Shown one piece after another: positions 8,130 through 17,044 of a stretch of DNA of 64,000 bases. The notes below the pieces were generated by a model, which saw only the letters and a program-made list of their open reading frames with translations, ran no database searches and was not told the origin of the DNA. This DNA comes from Bog-756 sp963806455. Lineage in GTDB: Bacteria; Actinomycetota; Acidimicrobiia; Acidimicrobiales; RAAP-2. The DNA is taken from the NCBI GenBank assembly GCA_963806455.1, contig CAWDXZ010000006.1, positions 310,001-374,000 on the forward strand, in the 5' to 3' direction. Position 1 is the stretch's first letter, and each line of letters opens with the position of its first letter. A program made the translations under genes and the position numbers.

Positions 8130-11100
8130 TCAGGGCGCGGGACCGAGGCCACTCCGGCGACTGAGGGAGCGGTAGAGGTCGATCGTGGCCGGATGGATCG
8201 AGTCGAACGGCTCGACGTCATCGGCCACCAACTGGATGAGCTCACGCATGACCGACTCGACGCCGGCCGGATTCCCGGCCAGGTCGGCCGCCCGCAGAAG
8301 CATCCGGTACAAACGCTCGTCGTAAGGACTTACCAGCAGCCCCTGGCGTGCCGACCACTGGGCGTCGTGCGGCCGGTTGGCCGCCAGGCAGGCACCGGCG
8401 AACCGACCGCTCAAGTCGACCACGGCGGCCTCGATGGCCGGGCCGATCCCCTCGAGAATGGGCCAGTCGGCCGAACGGAGCCCTTCGAACGGCCTTCCTC
8501 GTATCAGCTCGAGCGCCGAGCGCCACCGCTCCGGGTCGGACGACCCGGCCAGGTCCACGAACCGGTCCCAGTCGGTACCCACCGAAGCGGAGAGGGCAAG
8601 TCGGCCGTGGGACCGCGGCAGATGGTCCAGACCGCCCGGCGTCTGTCCGAGGGAGCGCCTGGCTACCGACGCGGTGGAATGAAGGCTCGACGGTGCCATC
8701 ACCCGATCCGGCCACAGCGCTGTCGCCCACGACTCGTTCGAAGCCCCGTTCGGGTGCATGGCGAGATAGACGACCAGTTCCTTGGCCCAGGCCCTCGTGA
8801 ACTCCCGCGCCGCACCCCTGATCTCGACCGGCCCCAGCACGGCGACCTCGACACGTGGACTGTCACCTTCCTGGTCGACCCGTCCGCGTCCACCAATTGA
8901 TCGAGGACCGCCATTCGACGATCTGCCCTCGACCACCCGGAGGCGGTCGCCACCGCCGGGGCGTGCACGCTCCTCCGTTCCCGGAAGGGGAATCGCAAGA
9001 TGGACGTAGGGCTCGGCCGAGGAGAACACCGACTGACGATGCGACGCCGTGTCCAGCAGGGCGGTCGCTTGGTCCAGCTCACCGGCCTCCACTCGTTGGG
9101 GGAAGGCCACCGCACCGAGCAGGGCCAGCGACGATCCGAGGTCCGGCCCCACCAGAGTGACGACACGTCCACTGATGGGCCCGTCTCCACTGGTGACGAT
9201 GGCGGCGCCGGTCCGCGGGTCCGATGCCACCTCGGCCAGATCGGCCACCTCGGCCTCCTCCGTCGCCGGTCCGCAGAGGACCACGATCGGCTCCCACTGG
9301 TCCGAGCCCTCGGCGGAGCGGGCTTGGGCGAACGATTCGAAACCCGCGGTCTCCAGGAGCGCCTCCCCACGGATGCGCCTGAGCCACAACTCTCCCACCA
9401 GGGCCTGGATGTCCTTCTCGGCTCTGACTCGGGCGAAGCGCTCGAGCTCGGCACCGAATCCGACCAGCACCAATTCGAACTCCCCCGACCAGTGGGACGT
9501 GGCCAATTCCAGAGCCAACGCTCGCAACACGTCCTCACAGCTCGCCGGATCTCCTTGGACGGCCAGCGATCCCAGCGTCTCGAGGTTCACCATGACCACC
9601 CCGGACTCGCCTGGGCCGGCCGTCACCAGCAGCGGGGCGGGGGCTCGATCACCCTTCATGGGCGCCGAGGGCCGTTCGACGGGCGCCACCGGGCGGTCGA
9701 TCAGCAGACTCCGCCCCTCGTCGACCTGACGCACATGACCGGGAAGGACGGTCGAAGCGGCCTGCCCCTGGACGACCACTTCGACGCTGGCCTCGTCGAC
9801 CTTGATGCCACTGATCGCAGGCGCGTCCCGATTCACGGACCGCCACCAATGTGAGAGGAGTCGCACGGACCGGTCGACGTCCTGGACGATCATCGGACCG
9901 TCACCCACGCGGAGCCGCCGCTCGAAGGCCCGCTGCTCCGAATTCGGGAGCCGAAGGTATGCACCCTCGCGTCGGTGACGCTGCTGTGCTCGTCTCATGC
10001 GGTCGAGGAGGTTTGCCACGCCCGCTCCGAGTACACCTCCGCCGACGGGCACGGCCGGCCTGGTCGGCGTGGCCGGCGTGGTGGGTATCGTCGGCCTGGT
10101 CGGCGTGGCCGGCGTGGCCGGCGTGGCCGGCGTGGCCGGCGTGGCCGGCGTGGCCGGCGTGGTGGGTGTTCCCTGCGTGGCCGACCCGGTGATCCTGGCC
10201 ACGAGGGCATCTGACGATGCCGGAGCGGCAAGGGCCGAGACCCGATGCCCCGTGGCGAGAACCGCGCCGCTGAACTGCCTGCTAAGGGCGGGCCTCCTCC
10301 CGGCGGACGGTGCCACCCCGGTCGTCGGGAGGGTCAGAGTCCACCCAGGTCGCACCCAATGGTCTCCACCCAGCGCCCCGCCGTCGGACTGCCGGAGCCC
10401 GTAGTTGAGGTCGGCCAGCTCCTTCCAGCGCAACGGTGATCCCAACCGGTCGGCGGCGATGGACCACAAGGTCTCCCGCGGGCCCACATGGTGCAGGTGC
10501 GTGTCGTCCAGTGCCGGCTCCGACGGCCACGCAGGCTGGTCCAGCGCCCGAGCCGCTCCCCGGGCAGACTGGTCCAGCGCCCGGTCAGGGGTCTGCGCCG
10601 GACGGTCCGCTTCGATCGCGGCCCGACCAGTGGGGTCGACGACCCACTGATCGTCGTCGGGCTCGACCTCGAGATCCTTCCGGTGGGGAGGCGCCCCACC
10701 TGGCGGTGGGTCATCGAGCACCCGGAGCTGGCCCAAGGATGTGACGATGTGAGCGCCGGGCATCCCCAAGGACCGGCCGGCAACCAGACCGGTGACCGTG
10801 GGCACACGCCTGTTCGCCGTCGGTTGGCGGCTGACAGCGGACACGGCGAGGGCCGTACCGACCAGGCACGCCACCATCGACTGCATGGTGCGGCTGGCCG
10901 GCAACCGGGCTGGAGACCGACCGGTCCAACACGACTTGACCTCGAGCACCACGCATACGGTCATCCACACCCATGAAACCCACGCGAAGGACAGCGCTCC
11001 CGACCTCAGCCAGTCGATAGCCGGTTGCAGGTCACCCTGGCCGCCTCTGGCCAGATCGGCCCGCACGTATCCGACGTGACGGAACGGTGAGCCACCCAAC

Positions 11101-11210
11101 ACGTAGAGGACGACAGGGACGGCCAGGACGACGGCCACCAAGGCTGCCAAAGACAACAAGGCCCGCAGACGTACCCGCCGAAGGGCATGCGGCGGCTCAG
11201 GACGCTTCAT
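8130..11210 (-). CDS. Membrane-anchored LysM protein with C-terminal BTAD domain (last gene of tad operon)
   Basis: 1026 residues. Hydrophobic segments lie at about 15-39, 70-90 and 108-127. A LysM domain follows at about 238-296 (HHVGPRETLWSIAADRLGSP). A Thr-Pro-Ala repeat spans about 348-386. A middle region of about 350 residues is unassigned. A bacterial transcriptional activation domain (BTAD, SARP-like) starts near VEVAVLGPVEIRG and continues with PNGASNESWATALWPDRV. LysM-BTAD proteins of this type are common beside actinobacterial tad loci, but their job is not established. The ATG overlaps the upstream pseudopilin stop as ATGA. A membrane protein with both a wall-binding motif and a regulator-type domain suggests envelope sensing, which is inference. 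The BTAD part has no visible DNA-binding wing-helix of normal size. Confidence 0.75.
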   Translation of the reverse strand: MKRPEPPHALRRVRLRALLSLAALVAVVLAVPVVLYVLGGSPFRHVGYVRADLARGGQGDLQPAIDWLRSGALSFAWVSWVWMTVCVVLEVKSCWTGRSPARLPASRTMQSMVACLVGTALAVSAVSRQPTANRRVPTVTGLVAGRSLGMPGAHIVTSLGQLRVLDDPPPGGAPPHRKDLEVEPDDDQWVVDPTGRAAIEADRPAQTPDRALDQSARGAARALDQPAWPSEPALDDTHLHHVGPRETLWSIAADRLGSPLRWKELADLNYGLRQSDGGALGGDHWVRPGWTLTLPTTGVAPSAGRRPALSRQFSGAVLATGHRVSALAAPASSDALVARITGSATQGTPTTPATPATPATPATPATPATPTRPTIPTTPATPTRPAVPVGGGVLGAGVANLLDRMRRAQQRHRREGAYLRLPNSEQRAFERRLRVGDGPMIVQDVDRSVRLLSHWWRSVNRDAPAISGIKVDEASVEVVVQGQAASTVLPGHVRQVDEGRSLLIDRPVAPVERPSAPMKGDRAPAPLLVTAGPGESGVVMVNLETLGSLAVQGDPASCEDVLRALALELATSHWSGEFELVLVGFGAELERFARVRAEKDIQALVGELWLRRIRGEALLETAGFESFAQARSAEGSDQWEPIVVLCGPATEEAEVADLAEVASDPRTGAAIVTSGDGPISGRVVTLVGPDLGSSLALLGAVAFPQRVEAGELDQATALLDTASHRQSVFSSAEPYVHLAIPLPGTEERARPGGGDRLRVVEGRSSNGGPRSIGGRGRVDQEGDSPRVEVAVLGPVEIRGAAREFTRAWAKELVVYLAMHPNGASNESWATALWPDRVMAPSSLHSTASVARRSLGQTPGGLDHLPRSHGRLALSASVGTDWDRFVDLAGSSDPERWRSALELIRGRPFEGLRSADWPILEGIGPAIEAAVVDLSGRFAGACLAANRPHDAQWSARQGLLVSPYDERLYRMLLRAADLAGNPAGVESVMRELIQLVADDVEPFDSIHPATIDLYRSLSRRSGLGPAP
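10051..10170. repeat. 9-bp tandem repeat (GGCCGGCGT) inside the LysM-BTAD gene
   Basis: About ten copies of GGCCGGCGT and close variants. On the coding (minus) strand they encode the Thr-Pro-Ala linker between the LysM and middle regions. The array stays in frame because the unit is a multiple of three, so copy-number change would lengthen or shorten the linker without disrupting the protein. Confidence 0.85.
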
Positions 11211-11701
11211 GGCGCCCCCACAGCCACCCCGGCCAGGTCCACCGCGGAGGCGGAGGCCGACACCGGCAGTGATGTGATACCAACGATCCCGAGAACCTCG
11301 GTCCGGATGCGATAACGGATTTCGACCCTGACGACACCATTGGAGACCGTGGCAATGCCCGGGTGACCGGCGGCAACGGTGAACGATTCGGCCGCCGCCA
11401 CCGCCGCCTGTGCATCGAGCTGCACGGCCCCGGCCCGCAACGCGTCGACCGACAGTTCCCCTGCTCCCGCACGCGCTGCCTGTTCAGCCTCGTCGAAGGC
11501 GGACTGCTGGGCATTGACGGCCGAGCCACCGTCGAGCACGAGGCCAAGGAGCACGAACATCGCCACCAGGAGCAGCGCGACGAATGCGGTCACGGATCCG
11601 TTGTCGCCCGCCTCCCGGTGGTGTGGTCGGATCAGACGCGATTTCCCGCGCCGGACACCCGCCCCTCCTCGGCGACCGTGCGGAGGGCTGCGGTCGGACA
11701 T
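11207..11701 (-). CDS. TadG-like pseudopilin / pilus assembly protein
   Basis: 164 residues. An N-terminal basic stretch is followed by NGSVTAFVALLLVAMFVLLG, a pilin-like hydrophobic segment behind a Gly-Ser cleavage-type motif, then VLDGGSAVNAQQSAFDEAEQ, typical of TadG/TadE proteins. The usual Glu at mature position 5 is replaced (SVTAF), so processing by the prepilin peptidase may differ. The rest is a small extracellular domain. ATG 11701 shares one base with the stop of the preceding gene (TGATG), and its own stop overlaps the next start as ATGA, showing tight coupling. An upstream in-frame extension to 11806 lies inside the neighbouring gene and is rejected. Confidence 0.75.
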   Translation of the reverse strand: MSDRSPPHGRRGGAGVRRGKSRLIRPHHREAGDNGSVTAFVALLLVAMFVLLGLVLDGGSAVNAQQSAFDEAEQAARAGAGELSVDALRAGAVQLDAQAAVAAAESFTVAAGHPGIATVSNGVVRVEIRYRIRTEVLGIVGITSLPVSASASAVDLAGVAVGAP

Positions 11702-12123
11702 CAACCCACCGCCCGATATGGATCGAGGGGAGCGGTGGATGACGCCCGGATGCTGGTCGTGCCAGGCAGTCCTGGTACGGACAGGTCCGAGAGCGCGACC
11801 TGGCACGTGACGGTGACCGTTACAAACCCACCGGGATAGAAGTGGCTGAGGTCGGTGACCACCTGCTGATACAGACAGGAGCGTCCTCGTCCTGCCACCT
11901 CGGCGGTGGCGTCAACCACCGCATTCGAGGCCGCACTGGACGGATCCGCGCTCACGGCGGCGGACTCGGCGCCGGCCTTGGCCGCTTCGGCCACCTGCTG
12001 TCGCGACTCCGAGACCCGACCGAATGCCACCACCGTCAGGACGATCAGGAAGACTGCGGGCAACAAGAGCACGAGCTCGACGGTGAGGCTGCCATCGTCG
12101 TCACGGTGGTCACGACCGTTCAT
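11701..12123 (-). CDS. TadE-family pseudopilin
   Basis: 140 residues. The N-terminus DDGSLTVELVLLLPAVFLIV is a classical TadE motif: Gly followed by a mature sequence with Glu at position 5 and a long hydrophobic helix. The C-terminal part is a secreted domain with two Cys residues (Cys83 and Cys107 region) that could form a disulfide. It overlaps its upstream neighbour by 4 nt (ATGA) and sits third from the end of the tad operon. Pseudopilins of this type are minor pilus components processed by a TadV-like peptidase; that peptidase is not in the window. Confidence 0.82.
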   Translation of the reverse strand: MNGRDHRDDDGSLTVELVLLLPAVFLIVLTVVAFGRVSESRQQVAEAAKAGAESAAVSADPSSAASNAVVDATAEVAGRGRSCLYQQVVTDLSHFYPGGFVTVTVTCQVALSDLSVPGLPGTTSIRASSTAPLDPYRAVG

Positions 12124-12557
12124 TCGGATGCTCGAAACTCCTGCACAGGCCCTGTCTGCACGGCGGAGACGGGGAGAACCAGCCAGGGAAGGACCTGGGG
12201 TGCTCTGCCGCTCACCACCATCCTGATCTGGTCACCGGGCACGGTCTGGGCGAGTGCGCTCGCCGACTCGACGTCCGATCCGGAGGCCGACAGAACGGCT
12301 TTTGCCCGGGACTCCCCCACCGCCGGTCCGCCCCCGGAGGCGACGGCCGCCCGATCGCCTTCAGACGCGGCCAGCTGTGCTACCTGCGCGGCGTGCGCCC
12401 ACAGTGCCATCTGCACCACCAGGATGAGGACGAGCATGATGACGGGCACGATGATCACCGCCTCGACAACCACTGAGCCACGTTCGGACCAGCGCGGATG
12501 GGTCGATCGCCTGCCACCGTGGACGACCTTGGGGACGAGTGGGGGGTGACACCTCAA
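12120..12557 (-). CDS. TadE-like pseudopilin
   Basis: 145 residues. ERGSVVVEAVIIVPVIMLVL is a TadE-type leader, with Glu at mature position 5 after the Gly and a single hydrophobic helix. QMALWAHAAQVAQLAASEGD follows, the AEAARAGAR-like stretch of such proteins. The start overlaps the pilin stop (ATGA) and the stop overlaps the next start. Three consecutive pseudopilin-like genes after the major pilin match the usual actinobacterial tad order. Confidence 0.8.
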   Translation of the reverse strand: MRCHPPLVPKVVHGGRRSTHPRWSERGSVVVEAVIIVPVIMLVLILVVQMALWAHAAQVAQLAASEGDRAAVASGGGPAVGESRAKAVLSASGSDVESASALAQTVPGDQIRMVVSGRAPQVLPWLVLPVSAVQTGPVQEFRASE

Positions 12558-12748
12558 TTGAGATTGATCGAGTTCGCCTTGGTCGTGACCTTGTCCACGA
12601 TGATGGCTCCGACCGCGATGGCCAAGGCGGCGAAGATCGCGGTCAGGATCACCTTCTCGACGACGGTGCCCGCTTCATCCCATCCGCCCGGTACTCCCGC
12701 CCGGGTTCGTAGGTAGGCCCAGAGGGCAGCGATCTGGTTCGGCATCAT
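12554..12748 (-). CDS. Flp-like major pilin precursor
   Basis: 64 residues. The hydrophobic block VVEKVILTAIFAALAIAVGA is preceded by WDEAGT. Cleavage after Ala would place Glu at mature position 5, as in Flp/type IVb pilins. The short length and its place between TadC and the TadE-like genes support a pilin rather than an unknown membrane peptide. A clear AAAGGAAA ribosome-binding site lies about 8 nt before tandem ATG ATG codons. It is the only tad gene separated from the one before it by a real gap (75 bp), which is consistent with stronger, separate translation of the major subunit. Confidence 0.75.
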   Translation of the reverse strand: MMPNQIAALWAYLRTRAGVPGGWDEAGTVVEKVILTAIFAALAIAVGAIIVDKVTTKANSINLN

Positions 12749-12778
12749 GAGTATTTCCTTTCATTTCCCCAATTGTTG

Positions 12779-12792
12779 GATTCGATCGAATC
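12779..12792. promoter_or_regulatory. Perfect 14-bp palindrome in the tadC-pilin gap
   Basis: GATTCGATCGAATC is fully self-complementary and lies in the only sizeable gap inside the tad operon, 31 bp upstream of the pilin start. The gap is also AT-richer than its surroundings. It may be an operator for an internal promoter or an RNA processing site. No regulator is identified. Confidence 0.4.
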
Positions 12793-12823
12793 TGTTGTTT
12801 CGGCATCCAAGGCGGTGCCGCCA

Positions 12824-13732
12824 TCAGAACCCTCCGAGGATCCGGCTGAACGCCGGGTAGCCCACGAATACGAGGAAGCCGATGAGGAGCAGCGCGCCCG
12901 GAATGAAGAGCCGCTCAGTGGTGGTGTTGGCGGCGGCCTCGGCATCGGCTTGCTCGTGGCGCCGCAGAGCGACCGCCCTGGCACTCAGTGACTGGCGGAT
13001 GCGGGTACCCTCCGTACCGGCCAGCTGGAGGGTGGTGGAGAGCTCGACCAACTCCGGGACGCCGATCTCGGTCCCCAACTGGCTCAGTGCCACCCAGGAC
13101 GCTTGTCCACTGTCCCGCGCCTTCAGGAGGGATCGCGAAATCCGCTGTGCTGCCCAGTCGGAGGTCACCTGGGCGCTGACCAGCAACGAGCTCTCGATAC
13201 CCATCCCACCGGCCAGATTGAGCCCGACGAGGTCGACGAAGGATCCGACCACGACTCGCACGTGATGCTGACGCGCCCGAGCTCGCGCCACGAGGTCGAG
13301 GACGGGAACGGCGATGCCCAGCGGTGATGCGATGAGAGCCACCACCAGGGCGATTCCCATGGGGATCGTCGTCGTCACCCCGGTCACCCGCAAAGCCAGC
13401 CAGGCGAGTGGCGGGGCCAGGAGTCCGACCCCTCCGGCGATGAGCATCTGCGAAGCGACCTGGTCGGGGCGATCCCCGGTGATGGCCAGGTACGGGCCCA
13501 GAGAGCCCCACTTCTCTCTTGTCACCTTGTTCCGATCGATCAGCCGCGTGACCGTCGCTCCCCCCCACTGATCGGGGCGTCTGCCGTCTCGGTCTGTCGA
13601 CCTGCCTACCTCGACGCTCCGTTCGAGCTCCGCGGCGATGAAGTCGAGTGTGGGCGGAACCGCTCGGAGGCCCCGGATCACGCCGAGGCACCCCATCCCG
13701 ACCAGGGCGCCGAGGATGACGGGCACGCTCAT
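12824..13732 (-). CDS. tadC: TadC-like type II/IV secretion F-domain protein
   Basis: 302 residues with hydrophobic segments near the N-terminus, at about 98-120, 125-145 and at the C-terminus (FIPGALLLIGFLVFVGYPAF). The conserved T2SSF block LVGLNLAGGMGIESSLLVSA and GTEIGVPELVELSTTLQLAG are typical. With TadB it forms the inner-membrane platform on which the CpaF ATPase assembles the pilus. The start overlaps the TadB stop by 4 nt. Confidence 0.88.
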   Translation of the reverse strand: MSVPVILGALVGMGCLGVIRGLRAVPPTLDFIAAELERSVEVGRSTDRDGRRPDQWGGATVTRLIDRNKVTREKWGSLGPYLAITGDRPDQVASQMLIAGGVGLLAPPLAWLALRVTGVTTTIPMGIALVVALIASPLGIAVPVLDLVARARARQHHVRVVVGSFVDLVGLNLAGGMGIESSLLVSAQVTSDWAAQRISRSLLKARDSGQASWVALSQLGTEIGVPELVELSTTLQLAGTEGTRIRQSLSARAVALRRHEQADAEAAANTTTERLFIPGALLLIGFLVFVGYPAFSRILGGF

Positions 13733-14577
13733 CGGGTGGCGACCCGGCGGCCGATCAAACGGATCGGTGCCGGCGGCCGAGCCAGGGCGACCATCGACGA
13801 CAGACCCGCCGCGTACATCAGGCCGACCAACAGCAGCACCAGCTGCCCGGAGCCGGTGCCGAACGGTGCCAGGTACTGACGGCCAAGGACGGTGAGCCCC
13901 ACCACAAAGGCCACGGAGAACACGAGCACCGTCCGTACACTGCTTCGCACGGAGGCCCGAGAGGTCTCGACCCGCAATCGCAGCGCAACCTCGTCCCTGG
14001 TGGAGTCGGCCAGTGCCACCAACAGCTCGGTGAGCCGCTGGGCCCGCGAAGAAGTCGCCAGGACCAACGCACAGACCACCCGGTCGGCACAGGGGTCGTC
14101 CAATTCGTCGGCGTACTGGATCAGTGCCTCACGAGGATCCATCCCTGACCCCAACCGGGCCGAGAGGCGCACGGTGGACTCCCGGATGACCGGTGGGCTC
14201 AGCCGGGCGGTGGCCATGATCGCCTCGCCGAGGCCGGCCGAAGCCGCCAGCGTCCCCTGCAACATCTCCGTCCAGGTGGCGATGGCCTCGATCTTCTTGA
14301 TCGAGACGGACCCTGACGTCTGGGCGAACAGCCAAGGAACCCCGTAGACACCCACCCCGGCCAGCAGCACGGCGACGGGCCATCCGGTGAGCACCCCGGC
14401 CAGCACCCCGGTGGCTACGGCCAGGGCCAGCCGTGAGAATCGCACCCGAAGTCGGGTGGCCAGAGGGGACCACCCGAGTGCTCGAGCGGCCGGGTCACGA
14501 TTCCGCCAGGTGACCATCACACCGGTCAGGCCCAGGCCCAAACACAACCCGCTGACCAGGACGGGAAGTCGCATCAT
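13729..14577 (-). CDS. tadB: TadB-like type II secretion F-domain protein
   Basis: 282 residues. It has N-terminal hydrophobic segments (MMRLPVLVSGLCLGLGLTGV and the Val/Gly-rich stretch after residue 40), the T2SSF block IATWTEMLQGTLAASAGLGE, and C-terminal membrane segments. The first of two tandem ATG codons (14577) overlaps the CpaF stop as ATGA and is preferred; the in-frame extension upstream lies within cpaF. It partners with TadC as the membrane platform of the pilus machine. Confidence 0.88.
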   Translation of the reverse strand: MMRLPVLVSGLCLGLGLTGVMVTWRNRDPAARALGWSPLATRLRVRFSRLALAVATGVLAGVLTGWPVAVLLAGVGVYGVPWLFAQTSGSVSIKKIEAIATWTEMLQGTLAASAGLGEAIMATARLSPPVIRESTVRLSARLGSGMDPREALIQYADELDDPCADRVVCALVLATSSRAQRLTELLVALADSTRDEVALRLRVETSRASVRSSVRTVLVFSVAFVVGLTVLGRQYLAPFGTGSGQLVLLLVGLMYAAGLSSMVALARPPAPIRLIGRRVATR

Positions 14578-16013
14578 ACCGACCCACCGAAGGCATCGGC
14601 CCTGGCTCCGGGAGGTTCGTACCCGAACGCAGCCAGCTCCCGGAACGTCTCGGGCCGAAGCGGCGATGTCAACACGGCACGCCGGTCCGGCCCGGGTCGG
14701 TAGACCTCGTTGGAGATGACCTGCATACCCTCGGCGTCCACCACCTCGCGCACCGATGAGACGAACCGGTCGCGGGCAAAGCCCGATCGGAACACCCGCA
14801 GCTCGGGCCCGGCGTCTGAGCCTCTGCTCGGGTCGCCCCATGGACCCTCATCCGCCCCGTCGTCCCACGCTCCGGAGCATCCCGGCCGATCGTGCATCTC
14901 CGAGTCGAGATGGACGATGAAATGGATGGCACCCGCCATCAGCAGGTTGCTGGCCTCGAGGGGCAACCGCTCGGGTGCCTGGACGGCGTAGGAGGCGATC
15001 CGGCGGAACGCCCCGGCCGATGAGTCGGCATGGATGCTGCACATCGATCCGGACCGACCCTGGCTCATGGCGTTGAGCATCGGCAGCACCTCGTCGCCGA
15101 GGACTTCGCCCACGATCACCCGATCTGCGTTCATGCGTAGAGCCCGACGGACCAGGTCCGCCACCGAGATCAATCCCGCTCCCTCGGTATTGGCCTGGCG
15201 TGCCTCGAGGGCGACCATGTCGGGGTGTCGGCCGGTGGCCGTCTCGAGTCCCAGCTCGAACGCCTGCTCGATGGTGACCAACCTCTCGCGGGGCGGGATC
15301 TCGGCCGCCAGCGCCCGCAGCATGGTCGTCTTGCCGGAATTCATGGCCCCCGAGACGACGATGTTCTTGCGGGCCCGGACGGCCGAGCACAACAGGGACT
15401 CGATGCCCTCGTCGAACGATCCGAGCGCCCGCAGATCGGACAGCGAGAGATCGGAGAAGCGGTGACGGCGTATGGACACGGCCGGCCGCGTCGTCACCGC
15501 CATCAGCCCCGAGAGCCGGCTCCCATCCGGTAGACGGAGATCCAGTTCGGGTCGGGCGAGATCGAATCGCCGCTCGGACAGACCGAACCGGCTGGCAGCC
15601 GAGCGAACGAGATCGATGAGCTCCTCGTCCGAGTCCGAGACCGCCGGCATCAGCCGTTTCGATCCGTCGGCGAACGTGGCCCACACCCGGTCACATCCGT
15701 TGATGTCGATGTTCTCGATGTCCGGGTCGTCAATCAAGGACTGCAGCCGCCCCATCCCGAAGAGGGCATCCAGCACGGTCTGCGCCAAGTGCTGCTCATG
15801 ATCTTGTGCACCGTCCGAAGGCTCGCGTTCGGCGCCCGGCCACCCCCTCTCCTCCCCGGCCATCTCGGCTCCCGATACGAGCAGGTCCAGATGGGCGAAG
15901 ATCTGCCGGCGGGCGAACTCGCGTCGATCGTCCCCCACCAGGGCGGCCGCATCGGACGAGGCCAGGTCTTCGGCCACCAATTCACGGATGGTGGCGGCCA
16001 GGGTTTCCGTCAC
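14574..16013 (-). CDS. cpaF: CpaF/TadA-family pilus assembly ATPase
   Basis: 479 residues. Walker A GAMNSGKTT lies at about 222-230, Walker B RVIVGEV at about 298-304, and the His box CSIHAD at about 325-330. The upstream block RLPDGSRLSGLMAVTTRPAV is typical of CpaF. A poorly conserved acidic insert (about 375-410, DDGADEGPWGDPSRGSDAGP) is unusual. The protein is the cytoplasmic hexameric motor that powers Flp pilin polymerisation through TadB/TadC. Start and stop both overlap neighbours by 4 nt. Codons and domains are intact, so the motor should be functional. Confidence 0.93.
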   Translation of the reverse strand: MTETLAATIRELVAEDLASSDAAALVGDDRREFARRQIFAHLDLLVSGAEMAGEERGWPGAEREPSDGAQDHEQHLAQTVLDALFGMGRLQSLIDDPDIENIDINGCDRVWATFADGSKRLMPAVSDSDEELIDLVRSAASRFGLSERRFDLARPELDLRLPDGSRLSGLMAVTTRPAVSIRRHRFSDLSLSDLRALGSFDEGIESLLCSAVRARKNIVVSGAMNSGKTTMLRALAAEIPPRERLVTIEQAFELGLETATGRHPDMVALEARQANTEGAGLISVADLVRRALRMNADRVIVGEVLGDEVLPMLNAMSQGRSGSMCSIHADSSAGAFRRIASYAVQAPERLPLEASNLLMAGAIHFIVHLDSEMHDRPGCSGAWDDGADEGPWGDPSRGSDAGPELRVFRSGFARDRFVSSVREVVDAEGMQVISNEVYRPGPDRRAVLTSPLRPETFRELAAFGYEPPGARADAFGGSV

Positions 16014-17044
16014 GACGGGCTCTTCTCCACCAAGACACCTCGCCCGGGCTGAGCCTCATCCACCTCAGGACTTGGCTGGTCGGCCTCTTTGGCCTCTTTG
16101 GTCTCATCGGCCTCTTTGGCCTCTTTGTCTTCTTTGGCTTCTCTGGTCTCGCTGGCCCCGCTGGCCCGCGTCGCAACGGGTTTGCCGGCGACCGATCGGG
16201 CCGTGAGCCTTCGCGTGGCCACCCGGACCGCTTCCCAGTGCTTTCGCCAGCTGTCCGAACGTGTCATCTGCGGACCCTCGGTCTCGTGGGACTCGGATGC
16301 CGGCGGTGCCGTCCGGGGCGTGGCGAACGGATCAGGGCGGCTGAGAGAGACGGCCAACCTCTGCGAGGAAGCGGCCAGGATGGATCGCGACAGCCGGCGC
16401 GGGCCGCCCGGTCTCCCGCTGACGATCTGTGCCGCATCCGGGTCCTCGGGCACATCGCCCAGGACCGGCAGCCCGGTGAACGCCTCGATCTCGCGGCTGG
16501 TGAACGGACCTGGACCGACCACCACGAGACCGACCCGGCCCGGACAACTGGAGAGCAGCATAGGAGCGCGGTCACGCACGTGGAGAGCGGAGGCGGCATC
16601 ACGCCGAAGAACGATCGCGACTGCTGTCGAACGTTTGAGCCATTCCTCGGCTCCGCGTGCCCCCGGAAGCAGTCGGCCGACGTCGGCGACCACATCCCAT
16701 GGTCCACCCGTGCATGAACGCGCGCTGGTCAACAGCGCGACCACTGTCTCGTCTTCGTCGGAAGGGCCAATGGGCTTCGCCCGGATCATCACGTCCAGTC
16801 CACCCGGGAGCTGTTGGACATGCGACGCGATCTCTTCGAGACCCTGCAGTCGGCGCGATGCCGCAGCAAATGACGACCACCCACGTTTGGTGGACAACCG
16901 GAACCGAGCGGCTAGGTCCCCACCACTCGGATCACATTCGACCAGGACGACATTGCGGTCTTGCGGCCATGACGCCGCCACCAGGCACGAGAGCGTGGTG
17001 ACCCCGGGAGCACCCTTGACCGAGGCGATCACGACAACAGTCAT
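16010..17044 (-). CDS. CpaE/TadZ-like P-loop (MinD/ParA-type) protein
   Basis: 344 residues. The N-terminus MTVVVIASVKGAPGVTTLSC contains a deviant Walker A (KGAPGVTT, residues 10-17), and LVECDPSGGDLAARF follows, as in SIMIBI-class ATPases. Near the C-terminus a highly charged stretch of Glu-Ala-Lys repeats is likely flexible or helical. CpaE/TadZ proteins localise the Tad machine at a cell site. The gene overlaps the CpaB-like gene upstream and cpaF downstream by 4 nt each. The family receiver domain found in some CpaE proteins is absent. Confidence 0.8.
   Translation of the reverse strand: MTVVVIASVKGAPGVTTLSCLVAASWPQDRNVVLVECDPSGGDLAARFRLSTKRGWSSFAAASRRLQGLEEIASHVQQLPGGLDVMIRAKPIGPSDEDETVVALLTSARSCTGGPWDVVADVGRLLPGARGAEEWLKRSTAVAIVLRRDAASALHVRDRAPMLLSSCPGRVGLVVVGPGPFTSREIEAFTGLPVLGDVPEDPDAAQIVSGRPGGPRRLSRSILAASSQRLAVSLSRPDPFATPRTAPPASESHETEGPQMTRSDSWRKHWEAVRVATRRLTARSVAGKPVATRASGASETREAKEDKEAKEADETKEAKEADQPSPEVDEAQPGRGVLVEKSPS
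16078..16165. repeat. Short tandem repeat encoding a Glu/Ala/Lys tail
   Basis: Imperfect 9-18 bp repeats built on GGCCTCTTT code on the minus strand for Glu-Ala-Lys/Glu-Ala-Asp units near the C-terminus of the CpaE-like protein. The tract is strongly strand-asymmetric, with pyrimidines on the plus strand. Confidence 0.75.

Noticed and set aside
10051..10170. Plus-strand protein with VAGVAGVAGV repeats
   Set aside because: This is the antisense reading of the Thr-Pro-Ala linker of the LysM-BTAD gene; no start signal or family match.
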